Assembly: GCF_030159095.1 (NCBI RefSeq)
Contig: NZ_BRXS01000002.1
Location: 310,001 to 374,000, forward strand
Length of the DNA stretch: 64,000 bases
Direction of reading: 5' to 3'
Source: Roseisolibacter agri
GTDB taxonomy: Bacteria; Gemmatimonadota; Gemmatimonadetes; Gemmatimonadales; Gemmatimonadaceae
Shown: positions 33,119 through 40,257 of the stretch, piece after piece
How the letters are laid out: every line of letters begins with the position of its first letter
Position numbering within the stretch: the stretch's first letter is position 1
Made by a program: the position numbers and the translations under genes
The notes under the pieces: model-generated
What the model was told of the DNA's origin: nothing
The model's input: only the letters and a program-made list of their open reading frames with translations
The model's database searches: none

Positions 33119-34581
33119 GCGGCCCCCGACACCGGCGCGTCAACGCCGCGCGCGAGCCAGCCCAGCACCCGCGCCGCCGCGCCCTCGCCCGACCGGATGC
33201 AGTCGGGGACGCCCACGCCGTGGTAGGCGTTGCCGGCGAGCGCGAGCCACGGGAGACCGGCCGCCCGCGCCTCGATCGCCGCCACCCGCCCGGCATGTCC
33301 GAGCTCGTACTGCGGCATCGCGTCCAGCCACCGCGTCACCCGCACGAGCCGCGGCGCCGCGGTCACCCCCAGCACCTCGCGCAGCTCGGTGCGCGCCAGC
33401 GCCTGGAGCCCGTCGTCGTCGAGCACCGCCAGCGCGGGGCGCCGCGCCCCGCCGAAGAACAGACGGAAGAGCGCCATCCCCGCGGGCGCGCGGCCGGCCA
33501 GCTTGCTCGACGCCCACGTGCACGCGAGCGCGTCCCGCTCCTCGATGCGCGGCACGACGTAGCCGGTCGCGTCGAGCGCCCGCGGGACGTCGGCGGCGGC
33601 ATAGGCGAGCGTCACGGTGGCCGTCGAGCCATGCGGGATCGCGCGCAGGTCGCGGGCGACGGCAGAGTCGAGCGGCGCCAGCAACGCGGCACTCGCGCGC
33701 GCCGGTAGCGCCAGCACCACGGCGTCGCCCGTGATCGACGTCCCGTCGGCCAGCGTCAGCGCGGGGCCGGCGACGCCGGGCGCCCGCAGCGCGCGCGCGG
33801 GCACGCCGGTCCGGATCGCGACGCGCCCCGTCCTTTCCAGTGCGCGGGTCAGCCCCTCGACCAGCTCCTGCATCCCCGTCGGGAAGGAGAGGAAAGGGGA
33901 CGCCGGCGCGGGCGCGCCCGTCGCCGCCCGCGCGCGCAGCCCGCGCAGCAGGCTCCCGTGCTCGCGCTCCAGCGACTGCAGTTGGGGGAAGGTCGCGGAC
34001 AGCGAGAGGCGCGCGCCGTCGCCGGCGTATATCCCGGTGAGGAGCGGCTCGACCAGCCGGTCGTACGCCTCGCGCCCCATGCGCCGCACGACGAACCCTT
34101 CCAGCGACTCGTCCTCGCCGGCGGCCCCCGGCGCGGCGGCGGCGCGCCACGGCTCCGACGCGAACCGCAGCAGCCCGCGCAGCGACAGCAGCCGCGACGT
34201 CGCGAGGGGCCCGAGCCGCGTGGGCATCATCCCCGAGAGGCCGGCCGGGAGGCGGCGCAGCGCCCCCGCGCGGTAGACGTAGGCGCCGCGCACCTGCGTC
34301 CCCTGCAGCCGGTCGGCGATCCCGAGCCGCTCGCAGAGCAGGCGCGTCGCGGGCTTGGCCGCGACGACGACGTCGGGCCCGCGCTCCATCACGAAGCCGT
34401 CGCTCCGGTCGGTCCCGACGATCCCGCCCAGCCGGCTCGTCGCCTCGACCACGGTCACGCGCACGCGCGCGTCGGCCCGGACGAGCGACTCGGCCGCCGC
34501 CAGCCCGCTGATCCCCCCACCCACCACGAGGACGTGCGGCGGTCCCGCGTCCGGGCCCGCGCCGTCGCTGCTGCTGCGCAT
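33115..34581 (-). CDS. hemG: Protoporphyrinogen oxidase (FAD-dependent, HemY-type)
   Basis: 488 residues. FAD fold HVLVVGGGISGLAAAESLVR at 16-35, then VEATSRLGGIVGTDR, the amine-oxidase-like middle with FPTGMQELVEGL and the C-terminal FAD closure LPWLALAGNAYHGVGVPDCI. Six-electron oxidation of protoporphyrinogen (or coproporphyrinogen in the HemY branch). Some databases name this class hemY. First gene of the haem operon; about 137 bp separate it from the DoxX gene upstream. Confidence 0.92.
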   Translation of the reverse strand: MRSSSDGAGPDAGPPHVLVVGGGISGLAAAESLVRADARVRVTVVEATSRLGGIVGTDRSDGFVMERGPDVVVAAKPATRLLCERLGIADRLQGTQVRGAYVYRAGALRRLPAGLSGMMPTRLGPLATSRLLSLRGLLRFASEPWRAAAAPGAAGEDESLEGFVVRRMGREAYDRLVEPLLTGIYAGDGARLSLSATFPQLQSLEREHGSLLRGLRARAATGAPAPASPFLSFPTGMQELVEGLTRALERTGRVAIRTGVPARALRAPGVAGPALTLADGTSITGDAVVLALPARASAALLAPLDSAVARDLRAIPHGSTATVTLAYAAADVPRALDATGYVVPRIEERDALACTWASSKLAGRAPAGMALFRLFFGGARRPALAVLDDDGLQALARTELREVLGVTAAPRLVRVTRWLDAMPQYELGHAGRVAAIEARAAGLPWLALAGNAYHGVGVPDCIRSGEGAAARVLGWLARGVDAPVSGAA

Positions 34582-34681
34582 GCTGCAACGTACGCCGGGC
34601 CCGCCGCGCGCCCCATTCGGAGTGCTGCGGACTCCGCCCCCGGACCGCTCCGTACGTCTACGGGGACGGACGCGTCAGCGC

Positions 34682-34725
34682 GTGCTCAACGAGCGCTCAA
34701 CGAGTGCTCAGCGAGCGCTCAGCGC
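34682..34725. repeat. Four 11-bp tandem repeats
   Basis: GTGCTCAACGA, GCGCTCAACGA, GTGCTCAGCGA, GCGCTCAGCGC in exact succession, overlapping the stop of the DoxX gene and lying about 100 bp upstream of hemG. The 11-bp period and palindromic AGCGCT parts could be binding sites in the haem operon promoter or a slipped-strand repeat. Confidence 0.7.
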
Positions 34726-35234
34726 CGGCGCCGGCGCTGCAGCAGCCCGTCCACGCTCGCCGCACCCGGGCCCGCGGCGGAGATCAGCAGGAAGACGAAG
34801 CAGTAGAGCGCGGGCAGCTCGCCGCGGTTCATGATGGGCCAGAAGCCGTTCGGGGCGTGCACCAGGAAGTACGCGAACGCCATCAGCCCCGAGAGCACGA
34901 AGGCGACCGGGCGCGTGAACAGCCCGATCGCGAGCAGGAACCCGCCGACCAGCTCCAGCACCCCCGCGACGCCCGAGCGCGACATCAGCTCCGCCGTCGC
35001 CCCCGGCGTCCCCCTGTAGCCGCCGAACTCGCCGAGGAGCTTCTGCACGCCGTGCTGCATCAGCATCAGCGCGGACATGACGCGCAGCGCCGCCAGCGCC
35101 GCCGGCTGCGTCCAGGACGGCACGGCCATCCCCCGTGGCCGCGCGTCCGCCGCCGCCCATGCCGCGCGCCGCTCCGACAACCGTCGCTCGGGCAGCGCGC
35201 CCACGTGCGGGGTGTCCGTGATGTACGAGCCCAT
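34719..35234 (-). CDS. DoxX family membrane protein
   Basis: 171 residues with four predicted membrane helices from about residue 45 on (ALRVMSALMLMQHGVQKLLG, VAGVLELVGGFLLAIGLFTR, VAFVLSGLMAFAYFLVHAPN, ALYCFVFLLISAAGPGAASV). The QHGVQKL and GFLLAIGLFTRP motifs are those of DoxX/DoxD-like proteins. Some family members take part in membrane redox or thiosulfate/quinone metabolism; here no partner is present. The N-terminal 35 residues are hydrophilic and not conserved. Confidence 0.9.
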   Translation of the reverse strand: MGSYITDTPHVGALPERRLSERRAAWAAADARPRGMAVPSWTQPAALAALRVMSALMLMQHGVQKLLGEFGGYRGTPGATAELMSRSGVAGVLELVGGFLLAIGLFTRPVAFVLSGLMAFAYFLVHAPNGFWPIMNRGELPALYCFVFLLISAAGPGAASVDGLLQRRRRR

Positions 35235-35319
35235 CGCCTGCTCTCCGTGAGGGGTCCGCGTCCCCGACTGGCAACCCGCGCGCCGCGGGCGACCGGATCA
35301 GCGCGCCGGACCCGAACGA

Positions 35320-35463
35320 CGAACGGCATCAGACAGGATTAGACGGATTCGACGGACAACAGCCGGATTGCTTCCGGTGTGGCGGCGACGTCCCATCCAC
35401 CACGCGGAGCGTAATCCGGCTCTTGTCCGCTCAATCCGTTGTAATCCTGTCTAGTGCCGTTCG
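35320..35463. repeat. Long intergenic palindrome, type C
   Basis: 144 bp, ends CGAACGGCATCAGACAGGAT and ATCCTGTCTAGTGCCGTTCG. Arms carry GGATTAGACGGATTCGACGG. Core GTGTGGCGGCGACGTCCCAT, which is the type A core inside type C arms. Lies in the 462-bp gap between DoxX and the sugar dehydrogenase, followed 39 bp later by a type A copy. Confidence 0.9.
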
Positions 35464-35502
35464 CTCTTCAGGGTCCAACGCGCCATGCACGGGTCGGCGA
35501 AC

Positions 35503-35638
35503 TGGGGTTCCGGATTTTCCGGATCGACGACGGATCGTGCGGATCGCTCCGTGTGGCGCACGGGACGTCGCCACCACGAGGGACGATCCGTCGGATCCGT
35601 TGCATCCGGAGCATCCGTATCCTCCCCAATGGCACCAT
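35503..35638. repeat. Long intergenic palindrome, type A
   Basis: 136 bp, ends TGGGGTTCCGGATTTTCCGG and ATCCGTATCCTCCCCA. Core GTGTGGCGCACGGGACGTCG. The right flank (35640-35690) has GCCGGACACGCAGCAGGCAG, an inverse version of the flank seen left of the copy at 13248. 58 bp before the sugar dehydrogenase stop. Confidence 0.9.
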
Positions 35639-35696
35639 CTCCGCTGCGCGCCGGCGCGTCCCGAGCAGCCGGACACGCAGCAGGCAGCCACCGCCG

Positions 35697-36857
35697 TCAG
35701 GGTTCGAGCACCAGGATCCGGTCGTCGTCCGCCGCCGGCGAGCCGCGGCCGTCGCGGTTGCTCGTGCCGACGTACACGCGCCCGTCCGGCGCCGCGAGGA
35801 TCGCGCGCAGCCGGCCGTACTGCCCGCGATAGAGCGGCGTGCGCGCCGTGATGCGCGCCCCGTCCGTGCTCAGCGTCAGCCGCCAGAGCGTCGCATCCTT
35901 CAGCGACGCGAGCAGCAGGCTGCCGCGCCACTGCGGGATGCGCGCGGCGTCGTAGACCGCGAGCCCCGCGGGCGCGATCGTCGGCGTCCACGTCGTCAGC
36001 GGCTCGGCGACCGCGTTCGCCTGGCAGAAGGCCGTCTCCGCCGCGCCCGCGTCTCCGTCGCACAGGCCGCGCACCGTCGGCCAGCCGTAGTTCGCGCCCG
36101 CGCGCAGCAGGTTGATCTCGTCGTTGTCGGCGGCGCCGTGCTCCGACACGTACGCCGCGCCCGTGCGCGGATGGAACGCGAGCCCCTGCGGGTTGCGATG
36201 CCCCAGCGTCCACACCGCGGTGTTGAACGCGTTGCCTGGCGCGGGCGCGCCGTCCAGCGTCAGCCGCAGCACCTTGCCCGCCAGCGACGCACGATTCTGC
36301 GCGAGGTCGCCGTCGCCCGCGTCGCCCGTCGTCAGGTACAGCAGACGATCCGGCCCCACCACCACGCGCGCGCCGTCGTGCACCACGCCGCCCGGGATGT
36401 CCTGCAGCAGCGGCTCCGGCGCGCCGAGCGTGCCGTTCGTGACGCGCAGCCGCACGAGGCGGTTGCGGATGCCGCCGCCCGCCGCGTACGAGTGCATCGC
36501 GTACAGGAACGGCTGCGTCGTCGCGGCGTCGGGATGGAACGCGATCCCCATCAACCCGCTCTCGCCGCTCTCGGTGACGGCGATCGTCCCGGCCGTCGTG
36601 CGCGCGCCCGTCGCGGGATCGACGCGCGAGACGCGTCCGCCGCGCTCCGCGACCCACAGCATCCCGTCGGGGCCGAGGACGAGGTCCCACGGCGTGTCGA
36701 GCCCGGAGGCGAGCGTGCGCACGCGCACCGCGACCGAGTCGCCGCCGCTCGTGGGCGGTGGCGTCGTCGTGCCGCCGGTCGTGTCGACCACGGGGCCCGA
36801 GGCCCCGCCGTCGCACGCGGCCAGCAGGACGAGCGTGCGGACGATGGGCAGGCGCAT
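35697..36857 (-). CDS. PQQ-dependent sugar dehydrogenase (glucose/sorbosone type) lipoprotein
   Basis: 386 residues; lipobox LLAAC at 11-15. A six-bladed beta-propeller of the GSDH/Yliy type follows: VRTLASGLDTPWDLVLGPDG, GLMGIAFHPD, QDIPGGVVHDGARVVVGPDR, ILGHRNPQGLAFHP-like TLGHRNPQGLAFHPRTG, ADNDEINLLRAGANYGWPTV. Calcium/PQQ-contact residues such as the His of VVHDG and Arg/Asn of HRNPQG are kept. Oxidises aldose-type sugars outside the cytoplasm, passing electrons to the membrane; exact sugar unknown. Confidence 0.9.
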   Translation of the reverse strand: MRLPIVRTLVLLAACDGGASGPVVDTTGGTTTPPPTSGGDSVAVRVRTLASGLDTPWDLVLGPDGMLWVAERGGRVSRVDPATGARTTAGTIAVTESGESGLMGIAFHPDAATTQPFLYAMHSYAAGGGIRNRLVRLRVTNGTLGAPEPLLQDIPGGVVHDGARVVVGPDRLLYLTTGDAGDGDLAQNRASLAGKVLRLTLDGAPAPGNAFNTAVWTLGHRNPQGLAFHPRTGAAYVSEHGAADNDEINLLRAGANYGWPTVRGLCDGDAGAAETAFCQANAVAEPLTTWTPTIAPAGLAVYDAARIPQWRGSLLLASLKDATLWRLTLSTDGARITARTPLYRGQYGRLRAILAAPDGRVYVGTSNRDGRGSPAADDDRILVLEP

Positions 36858-36878
36858 CAGTCGCGGATCATGGGCGCA

Positions 36879-39446
36879 TCAAGGGCGAGGGGACGTCGCT
36901 CCCGCTGGGACCCGCGCCAGCGCGGCGAGTTCCCGCGCCGTCTCGAGCGTCAGCGGATGCGTCAGCCCGAGCGCCGTGCGGCGCACCGCGAGCGCCTGCC
37001 GCAGCAGCGCCTCCGCCGCGCGCGCGTCGCCGCGCCGCTGCTGCAGCATGCCCAGCTGGTGCAGCGTCATCGCGACCGACGGATGGTCGTCGCCGAGCAC
37101 GCGCCGCCGCATCGCGAGCACCACGCGCTGCACCGAGTCCGCCTCCGCGAGCCGGCCCTGGTCGCGCAGCGTCAGCGCGAGGCCGTTCGTCATGTGGCCC
37201 ACGTCCGGATGGTCGTCGCCGAGCGTGCGCCGCAGGATCGCGAGACCCGCGCGGTAGGTGGACTCCGCGGTCACCAGTCGTCCCTGCCGCCGCTGCAGCG
37301 CGCCGATGAGCCCCATCGTCTGCGCGACCTCGGGATGCTCGGGGCCCTGCAGCCGCGTGCGCATCGCGAGCGCCGCCGTCTGCAGCGACTCCGCCTCCGT
37401 CAGTCGCCCCTCGCGCGTGCGCAGCAGCCCGAGCGCCGTCATCGCGGACGCGACGTCCGCGTGCGACGCGCCGAACAGCCGCCGCCGCATGGCCAGCGCC
37501 TCGACGATCGGCCGCTCGGCCGCCGCCAGCCGTCCCTGCAGCTGCAGCTGCGACGCCAGGTGCTGCAGCGACGTCGCGACGTCGGGGTGCACGGGGCCGT
37601 AGTGCGCGCGGCGCGCCGCGAGCGCCTCGCGCGTCAGCCGCTCCGCGCCCGCGTAGTCGCCGCGGTCCTGGAGCAGCATGCCGAGTCCGTCCAGCGTGCG
37701 CGCGACGCGCGGGTGGCCGTCGCCGTGCAGCGCGCGCTGCACCTCCAGCGCCTCGCGGTACAGCGACTCCGACGATGCGTAGCGCCCGCGCGCGGCCTGC
37801 AGCACCGCGAGGTGGTACATGCTCTCCGCCGTCGCCTCGTGCTGCCGCCCGAACGTGCGCCGCCGCAGCGACAGCGCGCGCTCCAGATACGGCGCCGCCG
37901 CCGCGTAGTCGCCGAGTCGCTGATGCACGCGGCCCACGACGTCCAGCATCTGCGACTGTGCCGCCGGCTGCGCGTCCAGCCGCTCGGCGCGCGCGGCGCC
38001 GCGCGCGAGCAGCTCGCGCACCGTGAGCCCGCCGCGCGCCGCCGCGTCGCCGTCCACCGCCTCGAACAGCGCCAGGGTGAAGTCCGTCACCTGCTCGGCC
38101 TTCTCCGCTTCGAGGAGCGCCTGGCCCAGCGCGCGGCGCACGCGGCTCGCCTGCACGGTGACCGTGGCCGCGTACACCGACAGCAGCACGACGAACGCCG
38201 CCGCCGCCGCCACCGACCAGCGGTGCCGCGACACGAACTTCCGCATGCGGTACGCGACCGAGTCGCTCCGCGCGGCGACGGGACGCCCTTCGAGGTGGCG
38301 CTCGATGTCCAGCGCCACGCCCTCGGCCGACGGATAGCGGCGGTCCGGCGACTTGTGCAGCGCGCGCGCCACCATGCGATCGAGGTCGCCGCGCAGCGCA
38401 CGCGCGAGGCGCGACGGCGTGGTGTGGCGCTGCACCGCGAGCGCGGCCGGCGGCGGCGTGCCCGCGTCGCGCGCGTCGCGCAGCACGGCCGCGCTGGGAC
38501 GCAGCGGATCCGTCTCGCACACCGCGCGCTCGATCTCGCGCAGCGAGCGGTCGCGCGGCCGCTGCGGCCGGTGGCCCGTGAGCAGCTCGTACATGACGAG
38601 GCCCAGGCCGTAGACGTCGGTCGCCGTCGTCACCGGATCGCCGCGCACCTGCTCGGGCGCGGCGTACTCCGGCGTCATCACGCGCAGCCCCGTGCGCGTC
38701 AGCGGCTCCGGCTCGGCATGCGGATCGAGCAGCTTGGCGATGCCGAAGTCCATCAGCTTCACCTCGCCCGCGGCCGTCACCATGATGTTCGACGGCTTGA
38801 GGTCGCGGTGCACCACCAGCGCGCGGTGGGCGGCGTGCACCGCGCGCGCGACGTCGCGGATCAGGCGCAGCCGCTCGCGCACCGGCAGGCGGCGCGCGTC
38901 GCACCACCGGTCGATCGGCTCGCCGTCCACGTACTCCATCACGAAGTACGGCCGCCCGTCGTCGGCGACGCCGCCGTCCAGCAGCCGCGCGATGTTCGGA
39001 TGCTGCAGCGTCGCCAGGATCTGCCGCTCGGCCAGGAAGCGCCGCACCACGTCCTCGGCGTCGAGGCCGCGGCGCAGCACCTTCACCGCGACCGTGCGCG
39101 CGAAGTGGCCGTCGTCGCGCTCCGCGAGATAGACGGTGCCCATGCCGCCGCGCCCCAGCTCGCGCACGATGCGGTATGCGCCGACCGTCGTGAGCCGGTC
39201 GTCGGGCTCGCGCGTCCAGGCGCCGAGCGGCGCGCCGTCCAGCATGCCGTCGGCGCGCTCGTGCGCCTGCATCAGCGCCGCGACCTCGGCACGCACCGCG
39301 GGATCGTCGCAGGCGCTGGTGAGCCAGTCGCGCCAGCCGTCGCCGCGGTCCAGCGCTTCGTCGAACAGCGCGTCCACGCGGTCGCGGTCGAGCGGCGCGG
39401 GCGGACGGTACGCCGCGTCGCGCGTGTCAGGTCGGCGCGTCGCCAC
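36879..39446 (-). CDS. Serine/threonine protein kinase with C-terminal TPR array
   Basis: 855 residues. Kinase domain about 91-385: glycine loop LGRGGMGTVYLAE, K122 in VAVKVL, HRDLKPSN (213-220), DFG 233-235, APE 263-265, so catalytically complete. A membrane helix at about 411-431 puts the TPRs outside. About eight 42-residue kinesin-light-chain TPRs (DYAGAERLTREALAARRAHY, GRLVTAESTYRAGLAILRRT) cover 500-840. Overlaps the ECF sigma gene by 20 bp and is co-transcribed with it; pairs of this kind are abundant in Gemmatimonadota and Acidobacteriota and act in membrane-sensed gene control. Confidence 0.93.
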   Translation of the reverse strand: MATRRPDTRDAAYRPPAPLDRDRVDALFDEALDRGDGWRDWLTSACDDPAVRAEVAALMQAHERADGMLDGAPLGAWTREPDDRLTTVGAYRIVRELGRGGMGTVYLAERDDGHFARTVAVKVLRRGLDAEDVVRRFLAERQILATLQHPNIARLLDGGVADDGRPYFVMEYVDGEPIDRWCDARRLPVRERLRLIRDVARAVHAAHRALVVHRDLKPSNIMVTAAGEVKLMDFGIAKLLDPHAEPEPLTRTGLRVMTPEYAAPEQVRGDPVTTATDVYGLGLVMYELLTGHRPQRPRDRSLREIERAVCETDPLRPSAAVLRDARDAGTPPPAALAVQRHTTPSRLARALRGDLDRMVARALHKSPDRRYPSAEGVALDIERHLEGRPVAARSDSVAYRMRKFVSRHRWSVAAAAAFVVLLSVYAATVTVQASRVRRALGQALLEAEKAEQVTDFTLALFEAVDGDAAARGGLTVRELLARGAARAERLDAQPAAQSQMLDVVGRVHQRLGDYAAAAPYLERALSLRRRTFGRQHEATAESMYHLAVLQAARGRYASSESLYREALEVQRALHGDGHPRVARTLDGLGMLLQDRGDYAGAERLTREALAARRAHYGPVHPDVATSLQHLASQLQLQGRLAAAERPIVEALAMRRRLFGASHADVASAMTALGLLRTREGRLTEAESLQTAALAMRTRLQGPEHPEVAQTMGLIGALQRRQGRLVTAESTYRAGLAILRRTLGDDHPDVGHMTNGLALTLRDQGRLAEADSVQRVVLAMRRRVLGDDHPSVAMTLHQLGMLQQRRGDARAAEALLRQALAVRRTALGLTHPLTLETARELAALARVPAGATSPRP

Positions 39447-40050
39447 CGGGAGAGCCGTCGGTCGCGTAGAGCGCGCGGTAGAGCCACGCGCGCGCCCGCG
39501 TCCACTCGCGCTGCACGGTGCGCGTGGAGGTGCCCAGCAGGTCGGCGATCTCCTGCTCCGACGCGCCGGCGAAGAAGCGCAGCTCCACGATCTGCCGCTG
39601 CCGCGGCGCGAGCTGCTCCAGCACCGCGTCGAGCGCCAGCACGTCCTCCAGCGCGACGTCGGCCGGGAGCTGCTTGCCGGTGAGCGTCGTCGGGTGCCAG
39701 TCGCCGCCGCCGCGCTTCGCCGCCTGCTGACGGCGCGCGAGGTCGACGAGGATCTGCCGCATCGCGCGCGCGGCCACGCCGTAGAAGTGCGCGCGGCCCG
39801 CCCACTCGCCGCGCAGCTGGTCGCGCAGCTTGAGATAGAGCTCGCTCACCAGCTCCGACGGGTCGATCGCGCGCCGCGCGTCCACGCGGCGCAGCTGGCG
39901 CGCGGCGACGCCCTGCAGCTCGTCGTAGGCGAGCGCGAACAGCCGGTCGTAGGCGGCGCGGTCGCCGGCGCTCGCGTGGTGGAGCTGCTGCGTGACGTCG
40001 CCCGCGGGCGTCGGCGGGGCCGATGGGGTCGTGCCGTGCGGCGCGGTCAT
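39427..40050 (-). CDS. ECF-type RNA polymerase sigma factor
   Basis: 207 residues from ATG 40050. Sigma region 2: AAYDRLFALAYDELQGVAAR through AIDPSELVSELYLKLRDQLR; region 4: LEQLAPRQRQIVELRFFAGA and EQEIADLLGTSTRTVQREWT. The conserved ARRAIDPSELV segment matches the subgroup that goes with Ser/Thr kinases (often labelled Sig-70_gmx1). The much longer open frame upstream is not coding. Upstream gene of the kinase pair, divergent from the hydrolase-TPR gene; the kinase may phosphorylate it to control activity. Confidence 0.92.
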   Translation of the reverse strand: MTAPHGTTPSAPPTPAGDVTQQLHHASAGDRAAYDRLFALAYDELQGVAARQLRRVDARRAIDPSELVSELYLKLRDQLRGEWAGRAHFYGVAARAMRQILVDLARRQQAAKRGGGDWHPTTLTGKQLPADVALEDVLALDAVLEQLAPRQRQIVELRFFAGASEQEIADLLGTSTRTVQREWTRARAWLYRALYATDGSPGGDAPT

Positions 40051-40257
40051 GGCGAGGCGCTCGGGAAGGGGTCGGCTGCCGCCAATGTACAGCCGGCGGC
40101 GCGCACGCACAGCAGCGAATGCGCGAGCGGATCGCGGGTGTGATCGCCTGTCGGGTCGCGGCGCGATCGCGCGCATCAGGGGACATGGGGCCTCGCACCA
40201 CGGCGTGCCCCACGTTCCCTGCTGCGGCGCGCTCCCGAGCGAGCGCGAGGAGGTCTC

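Noticed and set aside
35454-39683. 1,409-codon open frame on the plus strand and similar long ones (20782-23910, 6030-8549, 10337-12184)
   Set aside because: All are Arg/Ala/His-rich with no domains and lie opposite clear genes with catalytic motifs; they are shadow frames of high-GC DNA.
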